In this document: positions 8,903 through 18,627 of the stretch, piece by piece
Position numbering within the stretch: the stretch's first letter is position 1
Layout: the number at the start of each line of letters is the position of its first letter
Assembly: GCA_947507875.1 (NCBI GenBank)
Contig: CANNQP010000019.1
Location: forward strand, 1 to 64,000
Direction of reading: 5' to 3'
Origin: Verrucomicrobiaceae bacterium
GTDB lineage: Bacteria; Verrucomicrobiota; Verrucomicrobiia; Verrucomicrobiales; Verrucomicrobiaceae
DNA: 64,000 bases
Position numbers and translations under genes: made by a program
The notes under the pieces: model-generated
Database searches by the model: none
The model's input: the letters and a program-made list of their open reading frames with translations, nothing else
What the model was told of the DNA's origin: nothing

Positions 8903-10288
8903 TTAGGCAAGATCCAGGACACCGCTGCTGTCGCCGACTTTTTCGGCGCGTACGCCCATGCGGTCGAGCATAGACACGTACAGGTTGGTCATTGGGGTTT
9001 CGCCTGGCAGCATGACGCGTTTGCCCGGCATCCAGGTGCCACCAGCTTTGCCGGCGACAAGAATGGGCAGGTTGTCGTGATTGTGGCGATCGGGATCGCC
9101 AATTCCGCCGCCCCAGACGATCATGCTATTGTCAAGGAGGCTACCTTGCTCGCCATCTTTGGTGTTTTTGAGCTTGTCGAGGAAGTAGCCCAGCTGCCGG
9201 AGGTAGAAGCGGTCGATTTTGCCGAGTTTGGCGAGCTTGGTGGGGTCTTTTTGGTGGTGGGAGATGCCGTGGTGAGAATCGGGCACTCCAATCTCAGGGA
9301 AGCTGCGGCCGCTGCCATCGTGGGCGAGCATGTAGGTGGCGATGCGGGTGGTGTCGGTCTGGAAGGCAAGCGTCAGGAGGTCAAACATGACGCGGATGTG
9401 CTCTTCGTAGCTGTCAGGGATGCCTTCGGGCAGGGCCATGTCCTTGGGTAGGTTGGCAGCAAACTTTTCGGAGCGTTCGATACGCATTTCGATGTCACGC
9501 ACGGACTCGAAGTATTCGTCGATCTTACGCTTGTCCGTGCCGCTGACTTTGCCCTGGAGGCTCTTGGCTTCGGCGAGTACGGTATCGAGGATGCTCTTCT
9601 GCAAGCGCTGGCGGCGGGCCCCTTCAGCTCCGCGCGCACCGGATGCACCGTAGCCGAACATGCGTTCAAAGACGAGCCGGGGGTCCATCTCAGGGGCCAT
9701 GGGCATGGATTCGTTTTTCCAGGACAAGTTGAACTGGTAAGCGCAGGAGTAGCCACTGTCGCAACGGCCGGCGCTACGTTGGCCATCAGTGCTCAGTTCG
9801 AGGGAGGGTAAGCGGGTGAGATGGCCGATTTTCTGCGCAGCAATTTGGTCCACCGAGATGCCAAGTTGGATGTCTGCCCCCGCGGTTTTTTTAGGCACGC
9901 AGCCGGTAAGGAAAGTGGCCGTAGCGCGGGCGTGATCTCCACCCCCATTTCCGTGTGGGCGGGCGGAGTCCTGAGCCAAACCGGAGACGACCATGAAGTC
10001 GTTTTTGTGCAGCTCGATCTCTTTCAGGGAGGTGCTGAGCTGGTAGCCAGCACCTTCGCCAGTAGGGTACCATTCGTCCACATTCACGCCATTGGGCACG
10101 TAAAGCCAAGCGGCCCGGAGCGGTGCTTTTTTCACGGGCGTGCTGGCAGCAAAGGCACGGTGTCCGACAGACTCGAGAAACGGCAGGGTGAGGATTGTGC
10201 CAAGGCCGCGCAGGACATGACGGCGGCTCATCTGATGGGAGGCAGTGGCGGTCTCGGAAAAGGGGTTCATGTGGGGGGAATCCATCAT
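8903..10288 (-). CDS. DUF1552 domain protein, twin-arginine exported
   Basis: A 461-aa protein of the DUF1552 family, distantly related to the DUF1501/sulfatase-like group and typical of Planctomycetes and Verrucomicrobia. The N-terminus holds a twin-arginine-like signal (SRRHVLRGLGTILTLPF) ending near AFAAS. Recognisable blocks are WLYVPNGVNVDEWYP, HARATATFLTGC, SLELSTDG and the C-terminal NDL-type segment LLDNSMIVWGGG. Starts at 10288 and 10270 are both possible. Function is not known. The nupC-type gene upstream on the same strand ends 42 bp before it. Confidence 0.88.
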   Translation of the reverse strand: MMDSPHMNPFSETATASHQMSRRHVLRGLGTILTLPFLESVGHRAFAASTPVKKAPLRAAWLYVPNGVNVDEWYPTGEGAGYQLSTSLKEIELHKNDFMVVSGLAQDSARPHGNGGGDHARATATFLTGCVPKKTAGADIQLGISVDQIAAQKIGHLTRLPSLELSTDGQRSAGRCDSGYSCAYQFNLSWKNESMPMAPEMDPRLVFERMFGYGASGARGAEGARRQRLQKSILDTVLAEAKSLQGKVSGTDKRKIDEYFESVRDIEMRIERSEKFAANLPKDMALPEGIPDSYEEHIRVMFDLLTLAFQTDTTRIATYMLAHDGSGRSFPEIGVPDSHHGISHHQKDPTKLAKLGKIDRFYLRQLGYFLDKLKNTKDGEQGSLLDNSMIVWGGGIGDPDRHNHDNLPILVAGKAGGTWMPGKRVMLPGETPMTNLYVSMLDRMGVRAEKVGDSSGVLDLA

Positions 10289-10330
10289 ACGTGCAAAAGC
10301 GGTGCCTGCTTTCCCTTTTTGCTTAGGAAG

Positions 10331-11578
10331 TTACTTGTGGGTCAGCAGTCCGGCGATGCAGGCGGTGCTGTAGCAGGCGAGCAGGCCGCCGATCATGGCG
10401 CGCAGACCTAGCTGAGCGAGTTCGTTGCGGCGACCTTGCGCGAGGGCTCCGATGCCGCCAATCTGGATGGCGATGCTCGCAAAATTGGCGAAACCGCACA
10501 GAGCGTAGGTGGCGATGGTGATGCTCTCGGGCTGCAAGTGCTCGGCTGCTTGGCATAGGCTGAGGTAGCCGATGAATTCATTCAGCACGATGCGCTCACC
10601 CAAGATGCCGCCGATGCTGGCGCAGTCTTGCCACGGTACGCCCATGAGCCAGGCAAAAGGGGCATTGAGCCAACCGAGTAGCCATTGAAGGGGGCGGGGC
10701 TCAACGATGCCAATGAAGTCGAGAAGGGCAGAGATGGCACCATTGGCCATGGCCACGATGGCGACAAAGGCGATGAGCATGGCCAAGACATTCAGGGCCA
10801 GCTTCATGCCTTCGCTGGCCCCTTGGCAGAGGGCATCCAGGCCATTGACAGTTTCGCGTGGCATTTCCAGGGCTGTGGCTGCATCCGGGGTGGGACGATG
10901 GGTTTCGGGCAGCATGATTTTCGCAATCATGAGGGAGGCGGGCGCGCTCATGACCGAGGCGGTGAGCAGATGCCCAGGGGAGATGCCCATCGCGATGTAA
11001 GCGGCGAGCACACCTCCGGCGATGGTGGCCATGCCGCCGGTCATCAGGGCCAACAGCTCGCTGCGTGTCATGGTGGCGAGGTAGGGTTTGATGACCAGCG
11101 GGGCCTCGGTTTGACCCATGAAGATGTTCGCTGCCGCGGCTAGGCTTTCCGAGCCACTCACGCCCATGAGGTGTCGCATGACCCAGGCCATGCCACGGAC
11201 GACACGCTGCAATAGGCCGTAATGGTAGAGTAGCGAAGAAAGGGCGGAGACTAGCACGATGGTGCCCGTGATGGTGACGGCGAAGAGGAAGCCATTTTCC
11301 GCGCCCCACTTTTCGGCCATCAGCTTTGAGTTGGCCAGGGGGCCGAAGACCATGGCGGTGCCTTCAGCGGCATAGCTGAGCAGTTTCTGAAAGACGAGGT
11401 CGATTCTCTCAAAGAACCACGCTCCTGCCTGCGTGCGCAGGATGAGTGTGCCCAAGAGCACCTGGAGAGCTAATCCTGCAAGAACGGTGCGTAGGGGAAA
11501 GCGATCACGCCGCTCTGATAGGAGCCAAGCTAGGCCGATGAAGGCAAAGATTCCCAAAAGGGCAGCGAGATGGGTCAT
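10331..11578 (-). CDS. Concentrative nucleoside transporter (NupC/CNT family)
   Basis: A 415-aa inner-membrane protein of the CNT family, which takes up nucleosides with H+ or Na+. The conserved substrate-site signatures GQTEAPLVIKPYL and GERIVLNEFIGY are both present, and the helix pattern fits the family's usual architecture. The ATG at 11578 (MTHLAALLGIF) begins the first membrane helix; the 17 codons before it look non-coding. Whether it prefers pyrimidine or purine nucleosides cannot be told. Confidence 0.92.
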   Translation of the reverse strand: MTHLAALLGIFAFIGLAWLLSERRDRFPLRTVLAGLALQVLLGTLILRTQAGAWFFERIDLVFQKLLSYAAEGTAMVFGPLANSKLMAEKWGAENGFLFAVTITGTIVLVSALSSLLYHYGLLQRVVRGMAWVMRHLMGVSGSESLAAAANIFMGQTEAPLVIKPYLATMTRSELLALMTGGMATIAGGVLAAYIAMGISPGHLLTASVMSAPASLMIAKIMLPETHRPTPDAATALEMPRETVNGLDALCQGASEGMKLALNVLAMLIAFVAIVAMANGAISALLDFIGIVEPRPLQWLLGWLNAPFAWLMGVPWQDCASIGGILGERIVLNEFIGYLSLCQAAEHLQPESITIATYALCGFANFASIAIQIGGIGALAQGRRNELAQLGLRAMIGGLLACYSTACIAGLLTHK

Positions 11579-11638
11579 GTCGATGAACCGTAGAGAACTG
11601 GCCGCTGAACGCAGGAAACGGAAGCGCAATGCTCACCC

Positions 11639-12001
11639 TCAAGAGCCAGTGGCACTGCGTCCCTGAGAGGAGCCTTGCACCTTATTCAGCTCTTGCAGGC
11701 GATACCATTCCTCGGTCGTCTTTTGATTCCGTTCGATGCGGTCACGGTATGTGATGCCTGCGACAAAGCAGCCCACATCAGCCACCAGGAAAACCATAGC
11801 CACGGTGATGCCGTAGGTCTTGAGCTGTTCATCCAAGACTTTGTTCTTATTTACGGAGATGGGTTGATCCCGCTGGAAGACGCTCTGGAAGAGCCGCCGC
11901 CACTGCCTTGGCTCGCGAGAGATGCTAAAGCTGAGCACAAAGAGTGCCGTCAGTACGATGCAGGCGATCTGATAGGTCAGGGGAAAGGTGCTTTCTTCCA
12001 T
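11639..12001 (-). CDS. Small two-helix membrane protein, unknown
   Basis: A 120-aa protein I do not recognise. It has two membrane segments (about residues 8-26, YQIACIVLTALFVLSF, and about 64-84, ITVAMVFLVADVGCFVAGI) around a basic stretch with RQWRRLFQ, and a polar C-terminal tail. The start MEESTF at 12001 was preferred over an upstream ATG that would add 21 proline-rich residues. It lies in a leftward gene cluster below the squalene-cyclase-like gene. Confidence 0.6.
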   Translation of the reverse strand: MEESTFPLTYQIACIVLTALFVLSFSISREPRQWRRLFQSVFQRDQPISVNKNKVLDEQLKTYGITVAMVFLVADVGCFVAGITYRDRIERNQKTTEEWYRLQELNKVQGSSQGRSATGS

Positions 12002-12119
12002 CGGGGGCGGCGGTGATTCGCGCTTTGTAGGATGCCTGTTCCCCGATGGCAATGATGGATTCACCCGGAATGCAGAAGTTCCATCGACTCGGGTGAGGAC
12101 GTAGGTATGGATTTCGCGC

Positions 12120-13292
12120 CTAGAAGGTGGCGTGGATGCGCGCCAAGGCCATGAGGATGTAGGCAGTGGTTAGGGTGGTGTCGCTCTCCATCCAGCGGCC
12201 TTCCGTGTTCGCCCATGAGCCGTCTCCCTGCTGAAGGCTCAGAAGCTTGCCTGCGAGATCGGCACGCCAATCGATGACCTTCCCGTCCTTTGTTTTGAGG
12301 TAGTCGACATCGGTGATGGCGAGGGCTTTCGCCATGGTGTGGAAGTAATAGTAGCGGCCCTGGGCACCGAGACCTGGGTTTTCTTCCAGCGTGTAGTTCT
12401 CACTCAGCCACTGAAGCACGGCTTTCACATGGGGGTCGTCTTTGCCCACACCGGCATAGATGAAGCTGAGCAGACCTGCGTAGCTGATGCTGCCGTAGCT
12501 GCGCAGGGCCGTGCGGCCATCGGGCGTTTTGATCTCGCCACCGCGGGTTTCTCCAGGGCTGTAGATGAAGCCACCTTTGTCCTGTGGATCGGTACTGACC
12601 CAGCTGGCTTTGTTGGTCTCTGGTAGGTTCTGGCAGTTTTTGATGAACTGGATGGCGGCGGAGTAGTTCAGCTGCGGTTCATTTTTGCCAGCATCACCTT
12701 TGTCGGCGAGCAGGGCCTGGGCATAATAAAGGGCTTCGAGAGCAAAGTGTGTGTTCGAAAGATCGGCGTGCGCGGGGTTGTTGGGTTTGGGGGTGCCATA
12801 GCCGACCCCACCGTCGTTCGGGTTGTCCAGCTTGCCCTTTTCATCGAAGTCATTTTGCTGCCCTATGACAAATCGACGTGCGGCCAGCAGGGTGGGTTCC
12901 CGTTCAGGGCTCGGCGCGAGCATGAGCGCGGTCAGTGCAAGGGAGGTGTTGTAGTTCGCCCGCGCCTTGACGTAGATGCCGCCATCAGGCTGCACGTTTT
13001 TCATCAGGAAGGCGATGGCTTTTTCGACCTCGGCCGGGAGAGGATCGGTGGGCTTGCGCTCTGGCGCCAGCAGGAAGCTGGTGATGGCCAGGGCGGTAAA
13101 GGCCACGGGTTCTGCATCTCCCCACTGCCCGCTTGCGGCGTTCTGCTTTGATTTCAAAAAGGCCAGCCCACGGTCATAGGCGAGGCGGATTTCCTGCTTC
13201 AAGGATTCCTGGCGTGCAGGTGGTGTGGTGACCTGGGCAGGCAAGATCTGCGGGGCAGCGAGCAGCAGGGCGAGGGCAACGTGGGCTTTCAT
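12120..13292 (-). CDS. Prenyltransferase/squalene-oxidase repeat protein, exported
   Basis: A 390-aa protein with signal peptide MKAHVALALLLAAPQILPAQ followed by an alpha/alpha-barrel made of QW-like repeats: QPDGGIYVKARANYNTSLALTAL, DPQDKGGFIYSPGE and QGDGSWANTEGRW are the clearest. The fold is shared by squalene-hopene cyclases and prenyltransferase beta subunits. It is far shorter than a true cyclase, has one barrel only, no catalytic DxDD and an export signal, so it is probably not a terpene cyclase. PVC genomes encode many such proteins of unknown role. It forms a unit with the YdjY-domain gene 57 bp upstream. Confidence 0.82.
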   Translation of the reverse strand: MKAHVALALLLAAPQILPAQVTTPPARQESLKQEIRLAYDRGLAFLKSKQNAASGQWGDAEPVAFTALAITSFLLAPERKPTDPLPAEVEKAIAFLMKNVQPDGGIYVKARANYNTSLALTALMLAPSPEREPTLLAARRFVIGQQNDFDEKGKLDNPNDGGVGYGTPKPNNPAHADLSNTHFALEALYYAQALLADKGDAGKNEPQLNYSAAIQFIKNCQNLPETNKASWVSTDPQDKGGFIYSPGETRGGEIKTPDGRTALRSYGSISYAGLLSFIYAGVGKDDPHVKAVLQWLSENYTLEENPGLGAQGRYYYFHTMAKALAITDVDYLKTKDGKVIDWRADLAGKLLSLQQGDGSWANTEGRWMESDTTLTTAYILMALARIHATF

Positions 13293-13349
13293 GGGGGAGG
13301 GTGGTTCGAAAAGGTGGTTTGTTGAGCAGCTGAACGCATCAAGGCGAGC

Positions 13350-14090
13350 TCATGTCGCAGGGGTGATGATGACGGTGACGGAGGTGCCTTCGTCAGGAAT
13401 GTTGTCGGGCAGAGAGATCCAGAGGTCATCGCGCCAGTTGCCCTTGGCGGCGGAGTTGAGAATGGCTCCACGATCCAACCAGACGGCAATGATGCTACCC
13501 TCGTGTTGGGCGATGAAACCGCGCTCGTCAATGTAGGAGCCATTGAAGACCCAGGTGTCGAGATCAGGCGGTGGTTGGCGGGTTTCGATGTTTTGCACCA
13601 TCATGTGCAGCGGTGCGCGTTTCACCGCATCGCCCACTTTCCATTCGAGCTCGATTTTCACGCGGTTGCCGCCCGGCGTTTTGGGGGCTTCCTCTTTCCA
13701 GACCTTGGGTCGCTCATCGGCGGGCACGTCTTTTAGCAGTCCCTCAGTGGCGGCTTCGTAGTTAGCCAGCAGCAGCGCGACCTGGATAGCGGTGGGCTGC
13801 AAGGTCGTCGTCAGCACGGTTTCATGTGTCTTGCCCGTGTCGGTGGTTAGCATGTACTCGATGGGTGCCTTTTTCAGACAAACCTGCGCGGGGAAGCGCA
13901 CCTCTCGCGTGGCTGCCTGAATGCGGATGCCATCCAATTCATACTCGGTGGCGGAGATCTTTTTCACCTTCTGCTGAGCCTCTGCCAACTGGCGCGCACC
14001 ATCCACGGCGGAAGCGGTTTGGGAGTTAGTAGCCTCTTGGGCCATGGCACCCAGGGGGATGAGGCAGATGAAGCTGAAAAAACGGTGCAT
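13350..14090 (-). CDS. YdjY-domain exported protein
   Basis: A 246-aa secreted protein starting MHRFFSFICLIPLGAMAQ. The core residues (about 50-200) match the YdjY-type domain: an opening GIRIQAATREVRFPAQVC, then EYMLTTDTGKTHETVLTT, QPTAIQVALLLANY, and the closing TWVFNGSYIDERGFIAQHEGS. Such domains occur mainly in Planctomycetes and Verrucomicrobia as exported proteins of unknown role. It lies upstream of the squalene-cyclase-like repeat gene on the same strand and diverges from the DUF456 gene. Confidence 0.75.
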   Translation of the reverse strand: MHRFFSFICLIPLGAMAQEATNSQTASAVDGARQLAEAQQKVKKISATEYELDGIRIQAATREVRFPAQVCLKKAPIEYMLTTDTGKTHETVLTTTLQPTAIQVALLLANYEAATEGLLKDVPADERPKVWKEEAPKTPGGNRVKIELEWKVGDAVKRAPLHMMVQNIETRQPPPDLDTWVFNGSYIDERGFIAQHEGSIIAVWLDRGAILNSAAKGNWRDDLWISLPDNIPDEGTSVTVIITPAT

Positions 14091-14267
14091 GGGCGTGGGC
14101 AGGAAGGGAAAGAGGAGCATGGCGGCATTTCATTCCAAGATTTCTCCACCGCAATGACGCGCTGGATAAGTTTTGTTCATGAGGCTGGCTTCGTGGGCGG
14201 ATCTGGTTCGTGATGGGCAGCGAGAAGTTTGCTAGCCGTCGGCCTTGATTGGGTTAAGGGGAAAGCC

Positions 14268-14813
14268 ATGATGGAATGGCTCAATCAAAGTTGGGAATGG
14301 CTAACGCAGGCGATCACGTCCATGCCTTGGCAGATCCTCGGGGTGTGGTTCCTCACCGGTGGCCTGCTGCTCACGGGGGTGCTCGGTTCCATACTGCCGC
14401 TGCTGCCAGGGCCGTTTTTGATCTTCATCGCGGGTATCTTGCAGACGGTCTTGCTGCCTGCGCAGGGCATGAGCTGGCAGGGTTTGGTCTTTCTCGGTCT
14501 GCTATTGGTTTTATCTTACCTGGTGGACATGGCGGCCGGGGCCATGGGAGCGCGTTGGTTCGGGGCGAGTCGCTGGGGCATCCTCGGGGTTTTTGTCGGT
14601 GGGCTGGCCGGATTGTTTTTCGCGCCCATCGGGTTCATCGTAGGTCCCCTGGCGGGTGGCTTGCTCTTTGAGCTGATCTTTGCTCAAAAGCGCATGGCAC
14701 CAGCCGTGAAAAGCACCTGGGGCACGCTGCTGGGCACTGGCGTCGGACTGGCATTGCGACTGGCGCTCAGTCTCGCCATGGCCGCGACGGTGCTGATCGA
14801 TGCCCTGAGTTGA
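14268..14813 (+). CDS. DUF456 membrane protein
   Basis: A 181-aa integral membrane protein with about five glycine-rich hydrophobic helices. The LLTGVLGSILPLLPGPFLIFIAG segment and the later GRWGILG/GLFFAPIGFIVGP-like stretch are typical of DUF456 proteins. The start at 14268 is preceded by a purine-rich AAGGGGAAA that can act as a ribosome-binding site. Function unknown. The DUF429 gene follows after 60 bp on the same strand. Confidence 0.85.
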   Translation: MMEWLNQSWEWLTQAITSMPWQILGVWFLTGGLLLTGVLGSILPLLPGPFLIFIAGILQTVLLPAQGMSWQGLVFLGLLLVLSYLVDMAAGAMGARWFGASRWGILGVFVGGLAGLFFAPIGFIVGPLAGGLLFELIFAQKRMAPAVKSTWGTLLGTGVGLALRLALSLAMAATVLIDALS

Positions 14814-14873
14814 GGCGAATGGGTCGATTTCTTGCCCCAAGCTGTCGGGAAGTCGTATGCATTTGCCTTTTTC

Positions 14874-15557
14874 ATGAATGCGATGCTTTCCTCTCTCACC
14901 GTCATCGGCATCGACGTCGGTGGCGCCCGCAAGGGTCTGCATGCCGTGGCCCTGCGAGATGGGAAATACCACGCGCAGATGGCCTCGCGTGATGCTGAAG
15001 CACTGGTCGCCTGGTGTGTGGAGAAAATGGCCGCTCGATGGATCGCAGTCGATGCGCCCTGCCGCTGGAGGCCTGGTCATGAAACCCGCGCCGCTGAGCG
15101 CGAGCTGAACCGCCAGGGCATCCGCTGCTTTTTCACTCCGACGCGAGCGAAGGCTGTGGCTCATCCCAAGAACTACTATGGCTGGATGCTCCAGGGCGAG
15201 GCAGTCTTTGCCGCCCTGGAGCGCACGCATCCACTCGCCACGCCGACGACTCTGGCGAGCAGCCCCGGCTGCTTCGAGACCTATCCCCACGCCATCACCT
15301 GGCACCTGCGCGGCGGCTCAGCGGAGGTGAAAGAAAAACGCGCGCAACGCCTCGCCCTGCTCCAGCAGTGCGGTGTTTCCTGCGAGGAGCTACGCGATCA
15401 AGACCTGATCGACTCTGCTCTCTGCGCCCTCGTCGCCCACCAAGCCCTCAACGCCAAACCGATGCACCATTACGGCGATTTCAAATCCGGCCTGATCTGG
15501 GTTCCTGAACGGGTTCGGATTACTGAAACACCTTATCCTTCTCATTCCCGCCGCTGA
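14874..15557 (+). CDS. DUF429 family protein
   Basis: A 227-aa cytoplasmic protein of the DUF429 family, which has an RNase-H-like fold predicted as a nuclease. It opens with the beta-strand VIGIDVGGARKG, continues with WIAVDAPCRW and CFFTPTRAK, and has the late acidic helix DQDLIDSALCALVAHQA, where conserved acidic residues of the family lie. The ATG at 14874 fits the family start; two other in-frame ATGs nearby are possible. The 3' end overlaps the convergent PVC haem gene by 38 bp. Confidence 0.8.
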   Translation: MNAMLSSLTVIGIDVGGARKGLHAVALRDGKYHAQMASRDAEALVAWCVEKMAARWIAVDAPCRWRPGHETRAAERELNRQGIRCFFTPTRAKAVAHPKNYYGWMLQGEAVFAALERTHPLATPTTLASSPGCFETYPHAITWHLRGGSAEVKEKRAQRLALLQQCGVSCEELRDQDLIDSALCALVAHQALNAKPMHHYGDFKSGLIWVPERVRITETPYPSHSRR

Positions 15558-18500
15558 CGAGGTAGGCAAGGAGGTCGAGCAGTTCGTTTGGATTGAGTGA
15601 GTTGATGAGACCGGAGGGCATCATGCTGACTTTGCGGGTCTCTTTTTTGGCGATATCATCTTCGTTGATGGCCATCTGGTCGTTCGGCGCAAAGGGGTTG
15701 GTCATGACAAAGACTTTGCCGTTTTCCTCGACAACGATGCGGCCGAGAATGGTGCTGCCGTCTTTTTTGGTGATTTCGTGGCTGTCGTATTGGTCAGAAA
15801 TGACCTTGCTGGGGTCGATGATGTTCTCCATGAGGTCGCGCAGGGTATAGCGGTTGCCAGAGCCGGTGAGATCGGGGCCGATGCTGCCACCTTCGCCGTT
15901 GAAGCGGTGGCAGGTGGCGCACATGACGCTGCGGTACATGGCTTCCCCGTTGCTGAAGTTGCGACCTTTCATGCCTGCGCTGGCGAGTTGCACGGCTTCA
16001 TCGAGACTCCAGGCGCGGCCGGGGCCTTTGGGAGCAACGTAGTTGGGGATGCTGACGGCTTCGGTTTTGGTGCCGAGGGCTTCGAGTTCAGCGACTTCAG
16101 CAGGCGGCACAAAGGTGGCCATGGCGTCTTTGCGGATGTTTTCGATGAAGCCCTTGAAGCTGTTGCCACCTTTCCAGGTGCGGGCGTAGGGGAACCAAGA
16201 GAAGAAGGTTTTCCTCGACTCAGGAGTCCAGCCAGCCGTGGCATTCCGCAGCGCATACATGTAGGCGATCTGCTGGGCATTCGGGCGGCTGCCGGCAGCA
16301 GCGCGGGCGGCATTGGCGTAACCATCGTTGCGACTCAAGACGGCGTCAGTAGCCACTTCTTGGAAGTCGTCTTTGGCGGTGGCCATGAGGGCGAGGGTCT
16401 TGGACACGACCTTGGTGCTGTCGATCGCGACGAGAACTTGAGCGAGTTCACGATTCACCGAAGCGTCCTCGGCGGGATACCCCGCCTCCAGTTTCTCAGC
16501 GATTTGCGCGCAGATGTCCGGAGCTGGCTTGCCCAAACGGATAAGTACAAGCTGCAAGGCGCGCAAGGCGGCGAGCTGCTGGGCTGTGGTCATCGGTTGG
16601 CCTTCCAATCTCGCTAGAGCTGCGAGCATTTGTTGCTGAAGCTCGACGTTCTCTGCGGCGACTTTGCCGATGGGTTCGGATGAGGTGCCCGTGGGTTTGG
16701 CAGCAGGTTTGCCTCCTTCATACGCTCCTTGAGCTCCACTGACACGAGCAAGAGCAATGATCGACTCGATGAGCGCGACAGGATGCTTTTCCTGCAGAGC
16801 TTTGGTTTTCCATAGCTCGACGGGCAGTCGCTCGATGGCGACGCGGGCGGCATAACGCACGTTGCGGTCGCTGTGGCTAAGGTAAGGCCAGGCGGTGGCA
16901 AGGGTTTGTTGGGGGTTGGCTCCCTCTTTATGCAGTTCCTCGATGGCGGCTCTCATGCGAAACTCTTCATCCAGCGGCAGTGCTTGGACAGGGGCAGTGG
17001 CTTCTTCACCAACATAGGTGACGCGATAGACGCCTGATTGTGTTTTGCGACCACCGACGGCGAAGTACATCGCGCCGTCCTGCGGATGGATCACGACATC
17101 GGTCAGCGGCAGCGGTTTACCAAAGACGAACTCTTCTTTTTCGGCGAGGTAGCTCGCGCCTTTGGGTTGGAGGTGGATGGCCCACATGGTGCCGTAGGTC
17201 CAGTCGTTGATGAAGATGGCGCGTTGATACTTGGCAGGGAATTTCGCGCCTTTGCCGCTGACGACGCCCGTGGGGCTGCCTGGGCCGATGTCGAGCGTGG
17301 TGGGTAGGCTGTCGGGGTAATAGTTGGGCCATTTGCCGCTGCCGCTGCGCCAGCCGTAGTCCGCCCCGCTGACGCAATGGTTCACACGCGTTGGGCGGTA
17401 CCAGGGGCTGCCGATGTCCCATTCCATGTCGGCGTCATAGGTGAATAGCTCTCCACCCAGGTCGAAGCAGATATCAAACTCATTGCGGAAGCCGTAGCAG
17501 AAGAGCTCCAAGTCGCTGCCGTCCGGGTTCATGCTGCAAATGTAACCGCCTGGGGCGAGCACGCCGCGTGCATGGCCGTTCGCATCCCACAAGCGAGGGA
17601 CGATATGGTCTTCGTTCCAGATTTTGGCCGCGCGGCTTTTTTGTAGGCCTTCGGGCAGCTTGGTGTGGTTGCCGCAGTTGAAGTAGATGCGCTTGCCATC
17701 GGGACTGACGACCAGGCTGTGCAGTCCGTGCTCACCACCGCCCTGCATGGTGTGGAGCTTGGTGATCTTGTCGTATTGATCGTCGCGATTCGTGTCTTGT
17801 AGGCGGTAAAGGCCATTGTTTTTACCATCTTCGTTCACCATCACATACAGACTGTCGAAGGCGGCGAGCAAACCGTGCGCCTTGCCCATTTCCAGGTTCA
17901 GTTTTTCCGGCTTTAGCGTCTCGGTCTTGCCAAGGGCAGGAACGCTCATGCGGTAAATGCTACCATACTGGTCACAGGCGATCAGGCGGCCTTTGGGATC
18001 GACGGTCAAGGCTACCCAGGAGCCTTCCTGGTCCTTGGGCACGTTGTAGAGCTTTTCGACCTTGAAGCCCTTGGCGACGCCGACTTCGTTTGCGGGGATG
18101 GTTTCCGCTGGGCCCTCGTTGCGTTTGCCTCCACCGGCTTTGCCGTCCAGGGCTAGTCCCCAGGGGCCCATGCCTTTGCCATACTCGCTGATCACCGTGG
18201 CGGGTTTCCATTCCTCTTTGCCTGTGACGGTGGCTTGCCATTTGCCGCTAGTCTCCACGAGTACTTTCTCCGTACCGTTTGCCAGCTTGATTTTCAACCT
18301 AGCGATCATGGCGGCGATACCGCCCTTATTGCGTGCATGAATCACGATTTCGTTTTTTTCACCGCGCTTGATATCCTTGCTTATTTCCGCCTTGCTCGGC
18401 TGCTGCCAGTCGGGGTTGGTAAGAACCTTCTTGCCATTGATTAGGGCATCTGCGCCATTGTCGCAGGTCACTTCCAGCGTGGCAAAATGGGTATTGGCGG

Positions 18501-18627
18501 GCACTTCAAAGCTGTGGCGAAAGGTCACTGCATTGTGCTTGGTGGCATCTTGGGTGAGCCAGAGCCATTGCGGGGCAGCATGCAGGCTGGTAGCGAGGAG
18601 GGTAGAGAGCAGAACGGGAAGGCGCAT
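15520..18627 (-). CDS. PVC-type CxxCH haem-binding dehydrogenase-like protein
   Basis: A 1035-aa exported protein. A signal peptide (residues 1-18) is followed by a jelly-roll domain (about 20-150, KHNAVTFRHSFEVPA), then a six-bladed sorbosone-dehydrogenase-like propeller (about 185-560, with NPDGSDLELFCYGFRNEFD and HCVSGADYGWRSG), a helical HEAT-like stretch (about 570-840), and a C-terminal haem domain with CATCHRF near residue 901 and GPDLTGSG. This layout matches the Pirellula/Verrucomicrobium haem family (TIGR02603 type). A periplasmic sugar or alcohol oxidation role is usually assumed but unproven. It is convergent with DUF429. Confidence 0.9.
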   Translation of the reverse strand: MRLPVLLSTLLATSLHAAPQWLWLTQDATKHNAVTFRHSFEVPANTHFATLEVTCDNGADALINGKKVLTNPDWQQPSKAEISKDIKRGEKNEIVIHARNKGGIAAMIARLKIKLANGTEKVLVETSGKWQATVTGKEEWKPATVISEYGKGMGPWGLALDGKAGGGKRNEGPAETIPANEVGVAKGFKVEKLYNVPKDQEGSWVALTVDPKGRLIACDQYGSIYRMSVPALGKTETLKPEKLNLEMGKAHGLLAAFDSLYVMVNEDGKNNGLYRLQDTNRDDQYDKITKLHTMQGGGEHGLHSLVVSPDGKRIYFNCGNHTKLPEGLQKSRAAKIWNEDHIVPRLWDANGHARGVLAPGGYICSMNPDGSDLELFCYGFRNEFDICFDLGGELFTYDADMEWDIGSPWYRPTRVNHCVSGADYGWRSGSGKWPNYYPDSLPTTLDIGPGSPTGVVSGKGAKFPAKYQRAIFINDWTYGTMWAIHLQPKGASYLAEKEEFVFGKPLPLTDVVIHPQDGAMYFAVGGRKTQSGVYRVTYVGEEATAPVQALPLDEEFRMRAAIEELHKEGANPQQTLATAWPYLSHSDRNVRYAARVAIERLPVELWKTKALQEKHPVALIESIIALARVSGAQGAYEGGKPAAKPTGTSSEPIGKVAAENVELQQQMLAALARLEGQPMTTAQQLAALRALQLVLIRLGKPAPDICAQIAEKLEAGYPAEDASVNRELAQVLVAIDSTKVVSKTLALMATAKDDFQEVATDAVLSRNDGYANAARAAAGSRPNAQQIAYMYALRNATAGWTPESRKTFFSWFPYARTWKGGNSFKGFIENIRKDAMATFVPPAEVAELEALGTKTEAVSIPNYVAPKGPGRAWSLDEAVQLASAGMKGRNFSNGEAMYRSVMCATCHRFNGEGGSIGPDLTGSGNRYTLRDLMENIIDPSKVISDQYDSHEITKKDGSTILGRIVVEENGKVFVMTNPFAPNDQMAINEDDIAKKETRKVSMMPSGLINSLNPNELLDLLAYLVSGGNEKDKVFQ

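Noticed and set aside
12120..13292. Squalene-hopene cyclase
   Set aside because: Only one barrel's worth of sequence, no DxDD catalytic motif, and an export signal.
15778..16617. 279-codon plus-strand frame opposite the PVC haem gene
   Set aside because: The minus strand carries the CxxCH domain and helical repeats; the plus frame is compositional.
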